The position numbers and the translations under genes were made by a program. Below are positions 23,817-35,304 of a stretch of DNA of 64,000 nt, one piece after another. The notes under the pieces were generated by a model that ran no database searches, was not told where the DNA came from, and saw only the letters and a program-made list of their open reading frames with translations. This DNA comes from Guyanagaster necrorhizus. Lineage: Eukaryota > Basidiomycota > Agaricomycetes > Agaricales > Physalacriaceae. The DNA lies in assembly GCF_019112545.1 (NCBI RefSeq), contig NW_025064883.1, positions 1,500,100-1,564,099 on the forward strand, in the 5' to 3' direction. Position 1 is the first letter of the stretch, and each line of letters starts with the position of its first letter.

Positions 23817-25549
23817 TCATATGTGAATAAGAGTACGAACCAGCCAAGCAGCCAAACGGAATCCTTGTTTCGCAAGTTGAAGTTCAATCTATAAACGTTT
23901 GTGAAATCAAGACGGAGAAACTACAGCTGAATTGGGAAACAAGACTTGCCAAAGGAATAGCACCGTCATAGTAGCTAGTCGAACAAAGGTCCGAGAATTG
24001 AGTGTAAGTAAAGACAAATTCCTTGAAAGGCCTTAAGCATGAGGCAAAGAAGAGAATGGGATAGCATACACAGTTCAGTTCGTTGGCTTCCACGGCCCAG
24101 ATGTGGGGACATTCCAAAGGGGTTGTTGACCGAGAAGCCAGATGGCCCTTAATGTCAGTCTCAACGTTCCTCAATTCCCTACGTGAAACTTGCTCTGTAG
24201 TCGAAGAGCACGAAATCCAATCTGATGTCAGATTTGCGTATTCACCGGACTGGATAAGATGAGTGACATGTTGGCACTGTGATAATAAAAGCCCACCTTG
24301 ATTCGAGTAACAAGAGTGTTCGCCCACGTTGCGACGGAGCTGCCAAAATCTGCTTTCAAACGCTTATTGATCAGGCCGGAATCTTGGGTTTGTCAGGAGT
24401 CACTGGCGTGAAGAATGCGAGATGCGTACCCCAGACCTAAAGGGACAGATTAGTACTTAGAAAGTCTGATGAAGTTAAGTCTCACAGCGTGACTGTCAGA
24501 GAAAGGTGGGTATTTATGTCGTATCTCGATTTGAACGTGAAAAGAATGTGCACTCACAGGTTGGTACTGGAACCGCCGCATTTCGCCTTGATATCGTTGC
24601 CACCGAGTTCGAAGGCTTCGACATGAAGGGGCTGCCCGATGTCGCCAATAAACTATACGAAATACTTAGTCTGATCGCAGTGGAAGTGAAAAATGCAAGA
24701 GACACACGTGGTCTATGGAATAAAACCTCGTCAGAAACAATACGATAGAATTGCTTGAGAAAAGAAATATTCACCCAGGAATTTGAGTGCCTCGTAAATT
24801 TGCTCGTGAGATAGTGAGTCGTCGACTACTCTGCTGGTATAATTTGCTAAGACAACTGAATACATAGTGATGGAGGAGAACATGTTGACAGGAACGAACC
24901 AATGGCCGTGACTAACACCAGACATCAGCGGCAATTCCAAAAAGCGAGCAGTAGTAGTGCCACTTACGAATACATTCTCCGTCCGAGCAGTCTCGCGACT
25001 CAGATACCGAGCAAGAACTAGGAGGGTCATCTAACAAAAATGCTTAGTACCGGAGATGCGGAACGAATGTCGTTGAAATACCTTCCGCATCCACGAAATG
25101 CAAAGGCGCGGACCTATTGTTGTGTAGGGAGTGAGATAATATGTTGCGCGGGGGCTAGGATAAAGATTGCCGACCACGCAAATGCAGACTCAGATCGAAC
25201 ATCATCGGCCCACTTCGATGCAGTGTCAGTGCAGTAGACGTCTGGCTACAAGTAGTCAAAAGTACCGGTGCTGCAGAACTGAGCGTTTCCCCGCTGTCAA
25301 GTGTAGACGCTACAAATGAGGACGCTTCGGATGCAAGGAACTAAGTCGGATGTCATTTATGTCGTGCACCCTTCAGTGAGATTGATGCAAACCTGTTGGG
25401 CAATTGCGCTGTGACATAAATATGAGACCAAGGACGATGTGAGAGGAAGAGAATGTTACATACCCGACGGCCTCATGTCCGCTAGCTCCCCAGCCGTGAA
25501 CCTTGGGGAGGAGGGAGACGAAAACGGCAGTAAGAGTAGCGCACCACAT
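23817..25549 (-). CDS. S1/P1-type zinc nuclease, secreted
   Basis: S1/P1 nucleases are secreted trinuclear-zinc enzymes that cut single-stranded nucleic acids and remove 3'-phosphates. The ATG at 25549 gives a signal peptide (WCATLTAVFVSLLPKVHG) and a mature start WGASGHEAVG; the N-terminal Trp and the His are zinc ligands in this family. Further ligand motifs are read across several introns: KWADDVRSES, PLHFVDAEDDPPSSC, HFIGDIGQPLHVEAFELGGND, NLHAVWD (its Asp codon split by an intron), WANTLVTRIK, ETDIKGHLASRSTTPLECPH, and CSTSYYDGAIPL. The last intron (23949-23889) begins GCAAGT, a GC-AG intron. It joins IELQLAKQGFRLAAWLV and a stop at 23819-23817. About eight introns are needed; two donors are weak (near W-S in KWADDVRSESAFAWS). 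I see no nonsense change, so the gene looks usable. Confidence 0.78.
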
Positions 25550-26118
25550 AGTGAAGAAGGGCAGGCAGATCCAAATAGACAAACTCAAAAGTCGCGAATT
25601 TATAGTCCTCTTAGGCTGAAATTAGACACGAGGGCCAAGGCAATGGACCACCACTGGCAGCATGTGGAGGGCGTCGTAAATATAGATGTCCTATAAATGA
25701 AAAAGGACATTGAGGGTCCATGCTCGTTCGTAAGGGTAGATTATGTGAAGGGGAATTTTGGATCGACGAATGGAAGAATGTTTGACGTTGATTGTCAAGT
25801 CGCCAAGTAAAGAGAAAATATTTTGTTGCCGAGCAGTATAACAAGAGCAATGGGAATCCACAGACTTGTTTGGAATTTCCCAGGCGCATATGAGTGCACC
25901 AGTAAAATAAGCGACTGGCTGACTAGGGGGATACAAACGAACGTGCCTCTGAACGAAAGTAAAGAGCTTGGCATGTGAATGTAGCGAGGTTGCCCGGTAG
26001 CGGCTGTGGCTGTACAACCGGTCCGATATTTGCCACCGGCAATCTTATCTTTGCCTCTTATCATTCTCTCCGGTTTACACACGTTTCGGTCACTTCTGAA
26101 GGCTTTGACAACGCCGAC
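25550..26118. other. Divergent promoter region, 0.57 kb
   Basis: This lies between the starts of the nuclease (minus) and the DHODH-like gene (plus). Open frames on both strands cross it but lack family features. No motif recognised. Confidence 0.45.
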
Positions 26119-27184
26119 ATGACAAAAATCAATACTATCACAGTATTTCCACCGTTGATCAACTCGTCCTGTGCTTGGGCAGGCGATTTCAACCAGCTAG
26201 AAGCCCTCTACAATTGCCCATTTACTGGTGCAGTTACTACCCGTACCGCTTCCTTGCATGGATACAAAGATAATGAGAACGGCGCAGTCAGTAATTACGT
26301 CTCCTTATATAGTTTCGCTCTCACTAATGGTTCTGTAGGTCGCATTCTCAATAACGTCCATCACCTCACTCAACTCTTATGGTTACTCCCCCTATCCTCT
26401 ATCGTACTATATCTCTTGGATAGAAACCATCCTCAAGGCTGCATCATCCAATTCACACAAAGCCTTCATCATAAGCGTGACCGCCACTACTTGGCCAGAG
26501 CTTGAATCTGCTATTGCCGCCATCCAATCTCTTCGGACAAATATTGGGGACCGTCAACTTGGTGTTACCTCCAGAATCGCCGTCGAGCTCAATACAAGCT
26601 GCCCAAACATCCCAGGGTCGCCACCGAAAGGATACATATTCGATGACCTCCGAGAGCTGCTGAACGGACTCGAGATGGAGAACCGTCGAGACCCTACTTT
26701 GACCATCGGCCTCAAGCTCCCGCCGTACGTGCATCAACAGCAGTTCAAGGACGTGCTAAATGTCCTGACCGACTTCTCCACCGCTACGATGGGTGCGGGG
26801 GGCGTGATGAAGAAACGCAGCCCGTTTGCCTTTTTGACGTGCACGAATACGTTGGGGAACTCGTTGCTGTACCCGGATCAGGTGGCACATAACGAGAGTA
26901 CGAGTGGTAGCGACTTTGCGGTTCCGACTGGACTGGGTGGGTTGGCCGGCGAGTCACTGCATGCTCTTTCGTTGGGGAATGTGTTTACATTCCACAAACT
27001 GCTGCATGTAAACAGGCCGAAGGAGTACGATGGGCTTGAGAAGATGGTGATCATTGGTGTAGGTGGCGTGACAAGCAGGCAGGCTGTGGAGAGAATGAAT
27101 AGAGCTGGCGCTCAAGTCGTTGGGTGTGCAACGTTCCTCGGAAAGGAGGGCATCAAAGCCTTTCAGATATTGTCGAGGGAGTGA
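26119..27184 (+). CDS. Class-1A dihydroorotate dehydrogenase-like flavoprotein
   Basis: Two exons (26119-26286, 26339-27184) sum to 1,014 nt, giving 337 residues; the intron uses GTCAGT..CTGTAG. The protein aligns along its whole length with cytosolic class-1A DHODH (bacterial PyrD-A, yeast Ura1): TITVFPPLINSSCAWA, TGAVTTRTASL, SLNSYGYSPYPLS, VELNTSCPNIPGSPP (the Cys is the class-1A catalytic base), LTIGLKLPPYV, FLTCTNTLGNSL, GGLAGESLHALSLGNV, and the phosphate-binding MVIIGVGGVTSRQAVERMNRAGAQVVG. The class-1A active-site Lys in the 'TKS' motif is Arg here (TTRTAS), and the 'EREGNP' segment is replaced. The enzyme may therefore be a paralogue with another substrate rather than the pyrimidine-pathway enzyme. 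No targeting peptide or membrane helix is present, unlike the mitochondrial class-2 enzyme. Confidence 0.85.
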
Positions 27185-27407
27185 TCGTGGTATCAAATCG
27201 GTGTACATACTTGTGTGTTATGAATAAATTGTACATGAGTTATTAATATGATAAGTTGAACAGTTTGTGTGTATTGCGCTGAAAAAAAGTTTCCAAAGAG
27301 CATAAATGGGGTGTAATACAATAGACACTGAAGAAAAGACAAGTAAATCGTTAGCGTAGTCGTTACAATACCGATATATTTTGTGACAAAGCATACGTGA
27401 TGAACGA

Positions 27408-28580
27408 TCAAGGGTAAGGCCACGAATCCGAGACCAGACGGTATATACCATCGTATGAATCGACTTCGGTCTGGAAGGGAGTGATTGAGCACATATACCA
27501 ATGACAGCGCGTAGAGGTACTTACGAAGTCGCTTGAATTTGTATATGTAGCGAGAAGATTCTGAAATCCAGCGACCGTTGAACATTCGAACCCGCTAAAT
27601 AGCAAAATATGTTCACCTCAAGTTCGGCGCTTGCATCGTAATACCCAGTATTGAGAATACAGGGGTTGGTCTGAGACTTAACACTGGGCAAAAAAGAAAA
27701 GACAACAAATGTAAAGGCTCACCATATGTTCCGACTCGAAGGAAGCGGGAGAGAAGGCGCTTTCGTCGAGAGAGCTCGTAGATGGAATAGTGGTCTCGAC
27801 CTGATGCGTCACATCATCTGCCTCCCACCCCTGAGGTCCGGGAGGACTTTGAGCAGGCGGAGGAACGCGCTTTTCAGAAACGCGCTTCTTCTGAGGTTCG
27901 ACCTCAGCCTGAGGTTGAGGTTGGGGTTGAGGAGTCGCAGACATTTGCTTCACAGCGCCCTCCAGATCCGAGCCTGTCTTGCCGGCAGATAACAAATGCG
28001 CAACGCCTTTGGACCTGTTTATATCTTCTGGCGAGTTCCGTTTAGCGTTCCTCTTCTTGGGGGGAGTGGTACGCTTCCGTGGTTGGTAGACATAGTTGGG
28101 ATAGCGATCCTGATGTTTAATCTTTTCGTCCTCTGCGCGACGGTCATAGCATTCCTTCTCCTCGGACGACAGGTTATTCCACAACTCTCCAATGATTCTA
28201 GAAAGGTGACGACTGTCGTTCTCTGTGTCCTTGGTAATAATCTTCTTGTCGATGATGTCTTTGCGGAAGATGAAGTAGGAGTTTAGAGGTCGGGGAATAT
28301 GGTTCTTCCTACGAGAAGAGCCCTTGACGGCAGTGGGTTCGTCGTATTGAGAAGAAGATGGAGATGGAGTGTCGATGGAATCGGGTGACAGAGACGCGAC
28401 GTCAGGGTATGGAGATGTGTCGTTAGGAATGACATTGAAGACATACTGCCTAGGTTGAAGACCTTGGCCATCAGGGACGTATGCTGGAAACGGAGCGTCA
28501 GTGGAGAGTCCAACACGTAGTAACCAAATCCACGTACAGTGCTCGGTAGGGAACTGGAGAGAGGAGGGAAAACTGGACAT
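27408..28580 (-). CDS. HMG-box (MATA_HMG type) transcription factor
   Basis: This is a sequence-specific HMG-box protein of the fungal mating/sexual-development type. The box starts HIPRPLNSYFIFRKDIIDKK and continues SRIIGELWNNLSSEEKECYD, RRAEDEKIKHQDRYPNYVYQ and PRKR. A Lys/Arg-rich nuclear signal follows (KRTTPPKKRNAKR), then a Gln/Pro-rich stretch (QPQPQPQAEVEPQ) and Ser-rich sequence. The N-terminus before the box is Ser/Pro-rich. Three short terminal exons are joined through GTGAGC, GTGAAC and GTAAGT donors and end in YDGIYRLVSDSWPYP. The ATG at 28580 is preceded by an in-frame ATG at 28613, so the start is uncertain. It is not linked to homeodomain or pheromone genes here, so it is not evidence of a mating locus. 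It is convergent with the DHODH-like gene and divergent from PARP. Confidence 0.78.
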
Positions 28581-29016
28581 GCTGAGGGAGATGAGGGTGA
28601 CAAAGGAAGACAAAGAAAAGAGCAGTCGGGTCCCCCCGCTTTATATTTGTGAACATAGGCATTCTCGACATGACGATCACAGCAAGAGGTAGAATGCGAT
28701 CAAAAACTATCGAGTAACAGCACATCGTGGCAAATGTGAAAGGGCACCCTCTGAAAATTTCCTTTTCCAGCGGAATTCCACCCTTTCGTTCCACTAGCGA
28801 GTGGTATGTGAAATTGGTGTGAAGGATTGTGAAAGGGCATACAGAAATAGCTCTGCACAAAATCAAATCGACAACGTGATTTTACTCCCAAATGTAGCTG
28901 TCGTCGGGTCGGGTCCGCGCTCCCGACGATCGCTCTTTTGGATGTGACTCGGGACCCCTGTTTGATTACTTAAACAGACCATCAGATGCCTTTACCTCTT
29001 ACCTCCCTCCATCACC
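28581..29016. promoter_or_regulatory. HMG-factor/PARP divergent promoter with ACAAAG repeats
   Basis: A 436-bp gap between two starts. On the plus strand ACAAAGG occurs at 28600 and ACAAAGA at 28610, just upstream of the HMG-factor ATG. ACAAAGG is the core recognised by fungal HMG factors of the Prf1/Ste11 class, so self-regulation is conceivable. Sites this short also occur by chance. Confidence 0.3.
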
Positions 29017-31534
29017 ATGCCTCCTCGCAAGAAAGTTGTTGCTGACGGTACTGCTCCTGCTTCGACACGCTCCAGTATGCGTATCCAGGCCAATAGCAAA
29101 GACGACGCAGCAGTACCAGCCAAGCCTGCGTCCAAAGCCAAAACCAAACGTGCGCATAGCCCTGTGGACGAGGAGAACGAGGAGGATGCCCCACCTGCAA
29201 AGAAACCTGCCAGTAAAAAAGCGAAAAAGGCAAAACAGGATGATGATGACGAGACTGTTGCGGATGCTGAGCCTGAGAAGATCGTTACGGTGCGTGTCTT
29301 CCAACACTGTTCAGCCAAGATGACGCTCAAGGTCCTCCCAGGTACTGAAAAGGGGTGCAGCTCCTGTTGATCCCCAGTCGGGGAGAGTTCGTACGTATAT
29401 ACCTACAGTCTATACCTTCACGCACATAATACCAACAACGAAAAGATTCGCATCAAGTATATGCAAATGATGAGGGTGTGTGGGACGCCATGCTCAACCA
29501 GACTAATATCAGTGGTGGTTCTAACAAGAACAAGTATTATCCTCCATCCAAGTTATCCTCAAGGGTCTTGATGAGTTCGCCAGGTTCTATGTTCTCCAGT
29601 TGCTGCACCCTATAAGCTCCAATTCTTCCTGCGTGCTGTACACTCGTTGGGGACGCGTGGGAGAGAACGGCCAATCCCAATGTAAAGGTCCCTTTCCTCC
29701 TGCAACGGCCGTCCATGAGTTCAAGAAACAATTCAAGTCCAAAGCCGGCGTCGCCTGGGAAGCCCGAGTCGGCATGCTTCCTAAGAGAGGTATCGTGGTT
29801 GTACACAGCATGAAGTTATCTTGACTGTTTCTTCAGGGAAATATATCTGGCTGGAACGCGACTTTGCTGAAGACGACGAGAATAAAGAAGACGAGAAGGG
29901 TGGGAGTAGCAAGGTTCCTGCGGAGAAGGAAAACCAACCTATTCCTGATTCTGTCCTCGCGCCTCAGGTTCAAGACTTCTGCAGGCTCATTTTCTCCACC
30001 AGCATTATTGACGCAACATTGTCATCCATGAATTATGATGCTAGGAAACTTCCTCTCGGAAAATTGTCCAAGGCGACTATTTTGAGTGGATTCAATGCTC
30101 TGAAGACACTCTCTGAGGTCCTAGGTGACCCTAGTTGTGATGTCGTAAAGCAAAATGGCGGTAACCAGCGTACAGCGATTGAACAGCTAACTAGCGCCTA
30201 TTACTCGTACGTAATGTAACCCAAGTGACTTCAACCAACTCCTGCTCGTGTGTAGTATTATTCCTCACGACTTTGGCCGACAGAGGCCAATGATTATTGA
30301 CACCAAACAAAGACTTCAAAGAGTTCATTCTTTTCGTTTGGTTTCTCAGGCTGACTGACGGGATGAGTTAGGAATTAGAAATCGTGGATGCTCTCGGCGA
30401 CATGGAAATCGTGTCTAAGCTCATCGCCTCCTCTACCAATGCTGACATCGATGGGGTGCCTATTAATCCTCTCGACGCGCAGTTCAACTCGCTCCGTCTT
30501 TCCAAGATGGAACCTCTCGCCAGGGATAGCCAGGAATTCATAACCCTCGAGGCATATGCCCGGGACACACACGGTGCCACCCACAGTCATATTCATGTCA
30601 AGGTGCAGCATATCTACAGAATTGAAAGGTCTGTTGAAGTCAATGTATTTTACACCATGCTAAACTGCTGTTAGACCCGGAGAGCAGGAACGCTGGGAGC
30701 AAGGAGGGTTCCACGAGGTGGAAGATGGAGAACGCTTGCTGCTGTGGCATGGGTCGAGGACGACAAACTTTGCAGGCATACTTTCGCAGGGACTTCGCAT
30801 TGCCCCTCCAGAGGCACCGGTAAATGGCTATATGTTCGGTAAAGGTGTTTACTTTGCAGATGTAAGTTCTTTAGTCGCGATCCTTTGGACCCACTCACTT
30901 CTTTGGTCCAGATGATGTCGAAGGTTGGTCCGGGAATCTATCATTGCTGCCCTTCGGTGCTTATCTGGAGCCTAGTCTGCTGGATATTGCTATCCAGGGT
31001 CGGTCAACTTCTCTTATTAAGGAACGTTTTCTGAATGATTACATCACAGCTTGAGTAACAGCACCGGTATTTTACTTCTTTGTGAAGTCGCAGCGAAACC
31101 GTTCTATGAGCGAAATGATGCGGTACGCATGCTTTCCGTAATCCAAACATATTTTGCTGATCAACTCACTACGCTCAGGAGTACAATGCAGATCAGACCT
31201 GCAAACAGAATAACAAAAGGTGATTTCAATCGTTCCGGTCCTTGAGCGTTCTGTCGAATTGCTTTGGCAGGGCTACGAAAGGTTTGGGTAGAACTCAGCC
31301 GACGAAATGGAAGGACGCTGGCAAGTCTTTGGGTTACGATGAACTCATCGGCTGCCATATGCCTGACGGAGGAGGGTCCGACGTTGCTACGGGTGGCTAT
31401 CTCCAGTATAACGAGGTACGCGTCCCTTTTGATCTACTCCAAAAACTGGTGTTGAAAACAAATACTTCGTGCAGTACATCGTGTACGATGTTGCTCAGAT
31501 ACGTACGAAGTATTTGTTGATGGTGAAGATGTGA
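29017..31534 (+). CDS. Poly(ADP-ribose) polymerase (WGR-PRD-catalytic)
   Basis: PARP makes poly(ADP-ribose) on proteins at DNA breaks. The N-terminus is short, basic and Lys/Ala-rich ([18 protein letters not shown]), probably a nuclear and DNA-binding tail; there are no zinc fingers or BRCT domain. The WGR domain follows: [68 protein letters not shown]. The helical regulatory domain runs from [19 protein letters not shown] to LTSAYYS. The catalytic domain shows the H-Y-E triad: [27 protein letters not shown], and the Glu in [19 protein letters not shown]. About eleven short introns are needed, including small exons such as the one carrying SAGYCYPG between 30,970 and 31,000. The reading ends in LLMVKM. 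No break seen; the WGR-PRD-catalytic layout is standard for fungal PARPs. Confidence 0.88.
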
Positions 31535-31795
31535 AGGTTGGTTATTAACTGCTTTGAACTGTTCAATCGGACTGGTGCAAACTTGCTTATGATCACGTGT
31601 TCTTGGTCAAATTGATTCGTTAAATGGATGTTCCGCACCGGTGCGCCTGTTCTAGGGTTCCGAATCATGTATGCGCATAACTACCGGCCTCTCGAGATGT
31701 CTGCTCGCAGCAATTGACGTTCCTAATTACATGACGATAAGGTATAAAGCGGTAGTACACCACTAGTAAAATTCTACAACCATGTTTAACCTATG

Positions 31796-33583
31796 TCACC
31801 AAGGCGGATGCTTCGGCCGTACGCCTTCAGACTTGTATAATCCCCGCTCCACAACAAGCCTGGCACTAACAACGCATCCCTCCAGCAGCGGAATCCCAGG
31901 ATACGCAAACGAGCCGCATATCCATATGCCTGGACCGCTATCTCGGAGTCTCCCTGCACCCTGCAACCTTCCCAGAGCCTCTTCGCAGGGTCCCGGCCAC
32001 CATTTTCTATCCTTCGCACAGTAAAATTCCTTCAAAGCTTGTTTCGACTCTAGCGTTAAAACGGCTCGTTCCAATTTCGCCACACTCAATATCCGTCCCT
32101 CTCTAGGTTCGACGATTGGATCTGTGGTTTGGAAAACCGAGGGTAGATGAGCGGGAAATCCTTGTGGTCGGGGGAGGATGTGAGTCGCCATGGTGTATGA
32201 GGATGGTAGACATTGCGGTGATACTGTTTTCGTGGTTATTAAAGCGCCTGCACGGGTATAAATTAGATTCAAGTCCCGGTGATCTCGTGTATCGTCCGGG
32301 AGAAGGGTTTCGTCCGTGTGATTGATAACAAGGGTAGAGCGGTATGTGAATTTCTCCAAGCAGCGCATCTGCTCTTCGGCTGCTTCCCGCCGGATACGCT
32401 TTTCATGCGGTAGTGAAGACGCGTAGGACGACAAAAGTGGGACTGCGCGGTTTGCTTGGGTGGCAAAAATGATATGATGAAAGCCGGAGTATGTCTTGAG
32501 ACCGTCAGCGTTGGTGCAATGCACGGATACCAGATCCGGGTCATCCGGGTCGGCTTGGATGGAGGAAATCAGGTGTGATAGATGGACATTTCGGACGGTG
32601 GAGACGAGTCTCCCGACGACATCCCGGACACCATCGACCACTACATAATGATGTGTTCCCAGGGTAAGCCAGATATAATCTGAAGAAATCGTGAATCACA
32701 ACGATGATGCAAAGTAGGAACAATTCCATGCCTAGAAATTCCTCGACGGGATGGTCAAGAATCTCCTGCTCCGGTGCGGTACATACAGCAGAGAACAATG
32801 GCACCATAATGGCATGAGTGAATTCCGTCCAAACATCGTCGAATCCTGTCCATCTAGCGAGGAGACCAGTAGGATGTGTCTGCTTGACCCAGGCTTTGTA
32901 AGTCATGGTTTCGATTCCCGCTGATCGCACCACAGGAATCGAGAGCCACAGCAGTCTCAGATAGCAGAAAAGGACATGGATAGACCAAAGGACAAACAAC
33001 CCGGTTGTCCAAGCTTTCGAGGCCGCCCGCAGTGTTAACCCCAGGTCCGCCTTGCTGTTGTCCAGAGTCGAGGGCATGCTCACACCGCCAAGTCCTGAGG
33101 AGCCGTTGTATATGATTTCTGCTGTTATATGTCGGCCCTTTTCTGACGTGGAAAGGAGCGAGAAAGAGTAGGAAAAATCCCGTGGTGCGAACTTGACCCC
33201 AAGGTGTTTGTAGAGTGTTATTAGTTGTCTGTAGTATCCTGAAATGGTACGATATGGTCAGCACGTCGGCGGACAATACACTAGCTCGGATAGTCACCTC
33301 CTTGAAAAGAGCGCATCGGAACATCTACTCTCCAGTCTTGGTCCTGGCCCGGTAGAGGTAAGGATATGGAGAAACTGTCCATCCCAAAGGTCGACGTCTG
33401 GAGCAGAATAGTGAGATTTTTATGTACACGTCGTATGGTGCTGGTGCTGGCCTTTTCAAACAAGTGAACATCGAAGCCTGGATCTTCGTCCTCGGAGGGC
33501 TTGGTTAAAAGGTAGGCAGCGGTAAGACCAGCCAAGCCACTGCCTATTATTGCGACTTTTACCGTCCTCGGCATCGTTTGCAT
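31796..33583 (-). CDS. FAD/NAD(P)-binding amine-oxidase-fold oxidoreductase
   Basis: The ATG at 33583 (or 33574) starts a Rossmann fold with the dinucleotide motif VAIIGSGLAGLTAAYLL. FDVHLFEKA and the conserved WRVDVPMRSFQGG follow. After an intron come GYYRQLITLYKHLGVKFAPRDFSYSF, a putative membrane or hydrophobic segment (WTTGLFVLWSIHVLFCYLRLL) and the substrate-side region. The intron at 32731-32680 begins GCATGG, a GC-AG intron, and joins EEFL to DYIWLTLGTHHYV. The last exon has FHHIIFATQANRAVPLLSSY and the C-terminal FAD contact GSFAYPGIPLLEGCVVSA. It matches the predicted FAD-dependent amine-oxidase-like proteins common in mushrooms, whose substrate is unknown. It is convergent with PARP. 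Confidence 0.8.
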
Positions 33584-33802
33584 GCAACGTCAGTGTAAAG
33601 TAAGTCGATGTCGATGTCGACCCATCGCGGTAATATTTTATCAGTTTTTGTAATACGATGATTTGACTTCCGCGTCACGATCAAGAATTTCCCACGCAAT
33701 CAATCATGACATTCTGACTGTACCCGAGAGAGATCGGCTATCGCGGCCTTCCGAATGCAACAAAAGATAAGTGTTAACCTGTATTAACTGCAATCTACGC
33801 TT

Positions 33803-35223
33803 CTAACTCATCCGTCTTCGCTTCTCTTTATCATCTCGGTAATCAAGACGGTCTCGGGAACGCTGCCGTTCCCTGTGTCGATAATCTCTCGGGCGCGCGA
33901 CGTGGGTATCGGGACCTGCGCCTCGAGTCCCGAGAATCGTAATCGTAGCGGTCACCCGGTTTACTTCTGTCATGGCGGAGATAACCACCATCCCCTCGAC
34001 GTGTGCTCATAGTCGTCATGTCCACGGTCTTTGCTTCGGCTACCATCATCTCGGACATCGTCATTCGATCGCCATGACTGTCCATTTCGCAGTGGGGGAG
34101 GTGCACCCCATGAACGCGACACTCCCGAAACATACTGAAGTGATATATGTACCCGATAGAAGGCGCCTTTGTGCCAATACTTTTGAAGAAACTTCTGCTG
34201 GCCCTTGGGCTTCTCGTCCTGAAGCTTTTGAGCGTGTTCGAGGTCTTCCTTCAAGCGCTGTGCTTCAGGCAAGGCCCTATGACGTTCAATTTCTTCTCGC
34301 TCCTTTTCTCTGCGGATCTCCTCCTCCTTCTCCTTCTTGATTCGCCCAAGTTCGCGCAGTCGCCAAGCTTCGAATTCGCCAGAAGGGTCCAAGCCATCGG
34401 TGTCATCAACATGGGGAATATCATCCTCCTTCTCCTCTGAATGCCCGATAAGTACAAAAAAGATTAGCATGAAATGCTCACTTTCTGCTAGTTTACGCCT
34501 AATGCTTTCTGCTACGAGGTCGTGGCTCTGCTTTTTCCGTTCCTCAAGCTCCAGCTCTTTCCTCCTAAGATCCTCTTTCTCAGCAATCGTGAGTCGATTG
34601 CGCCTGTACTTGATCGTGTTAGACCGTACGCAGGATGTTTAGATTAATACACATATTTGGGAACGAATACAGGCCTCAGCTGAAGCTTTGGCTTTCCATC
34701 TTCCGAGTCTGTTTCATATTCACTAGACTAAAGGTCAATCTGTAAGAACGCTGCGAGTAGACGATAGACCTCGTCGGATTCCTCCTTCAGTTGTCTAGGC
34801 TTCGTTTCCTCGTCAGACTCCTCTCCTTCAGATCCCGCAAGTCGTAGGGTCAGCAAAAGGTAAAAGCAAGTACACAGTTGGCAAGCGCACTTTGCTCGTC
34901 TTCTAGCGCTGTTCGACGTGACTCGTCTCTGCCTGCAACGATGATCTTTCCGTCTTTCGATACATCGACGTCCCTCAAGGACACATTCATGGACTTGATC
35001 CTGGCCTTTGAAACATTTTGAGCAGTTGGTAGGTCTTCATCGTCTTCCTGAATGATGTCTCGCTCTCTTCTCCAATAAGGACATCTCCGTTCTCCTCAAC
35101 TTGGGGTGCCTCCTCGTCAGAGTCGGACTCGATCTCAGCAACACCCTTTTGAGCCTTTCCTTTCCAATATCATGCAGCGGGACGTGCAAGTCGTGGGGCT
35201 TGTTTACGGGGAACAGAAGGCAT
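33803..35223 (-). pseudogene. MFAP1-like spliceosomal protein pseudogene
   Basis: MFAP1 is a conserved component of the spliceosome. Starting at the ATG at 35223, the frame reads PRLARPAA, then TGA (35172-35170), then YWKGKAQKGVAEIESDSDEE in the same frame. The family has Arg at that place, so CGA to TGA is the simplest change. Downstream the typical acidic and charged blocks are intact: MNVSLRDVDVSKDGKIIVAG, SSEYETDSEDGKPKLQLRPV, ELELEERKKQSHDLVAES, DDTDGLDPSGEFEAWRLREL, EKPKGQQKFLQKYWHKGAF. Then the core that should follow (the 'DDEIL..H' and 'STVDVSLLP' region and the cysteine knuckle) is missing. The sequence jumps to the Arg/Asp/Ser-rich tail, which itself continues only by hopping through three frames to RSRDRLDYRDDKEKRRR. 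An intact copy should exist elsewhere in the genome. Confidence 0.7.
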
Positions 35224-35304
35224 GATGTTGGACGGAGGACTGAGCGCGTTGTTTGTTTCAAAGGCTGCCAGTATAGTAACCAACAGTGCCGCAGTTTCGT
35301 TCTC

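Noticed and set aside
23520..23894. Plus-strand 124-codon frame read as a gene
   Set aside because: It overlaps the last exon of the nuclease on the other strand and shows no family features or splice support.
27408..28580. Mating-type locus
   Set aside because: Only an HMG-box gene is present; no homeodomain pair, pheromone or receptor gene lies nearby.
32264..32280. tRNA B-box-like sequence (GATTCAAGTCCC)
   Set aside because: It lies inside the FAD oxidoreductase exon, and no A box or cloverleaf could be formed around it.
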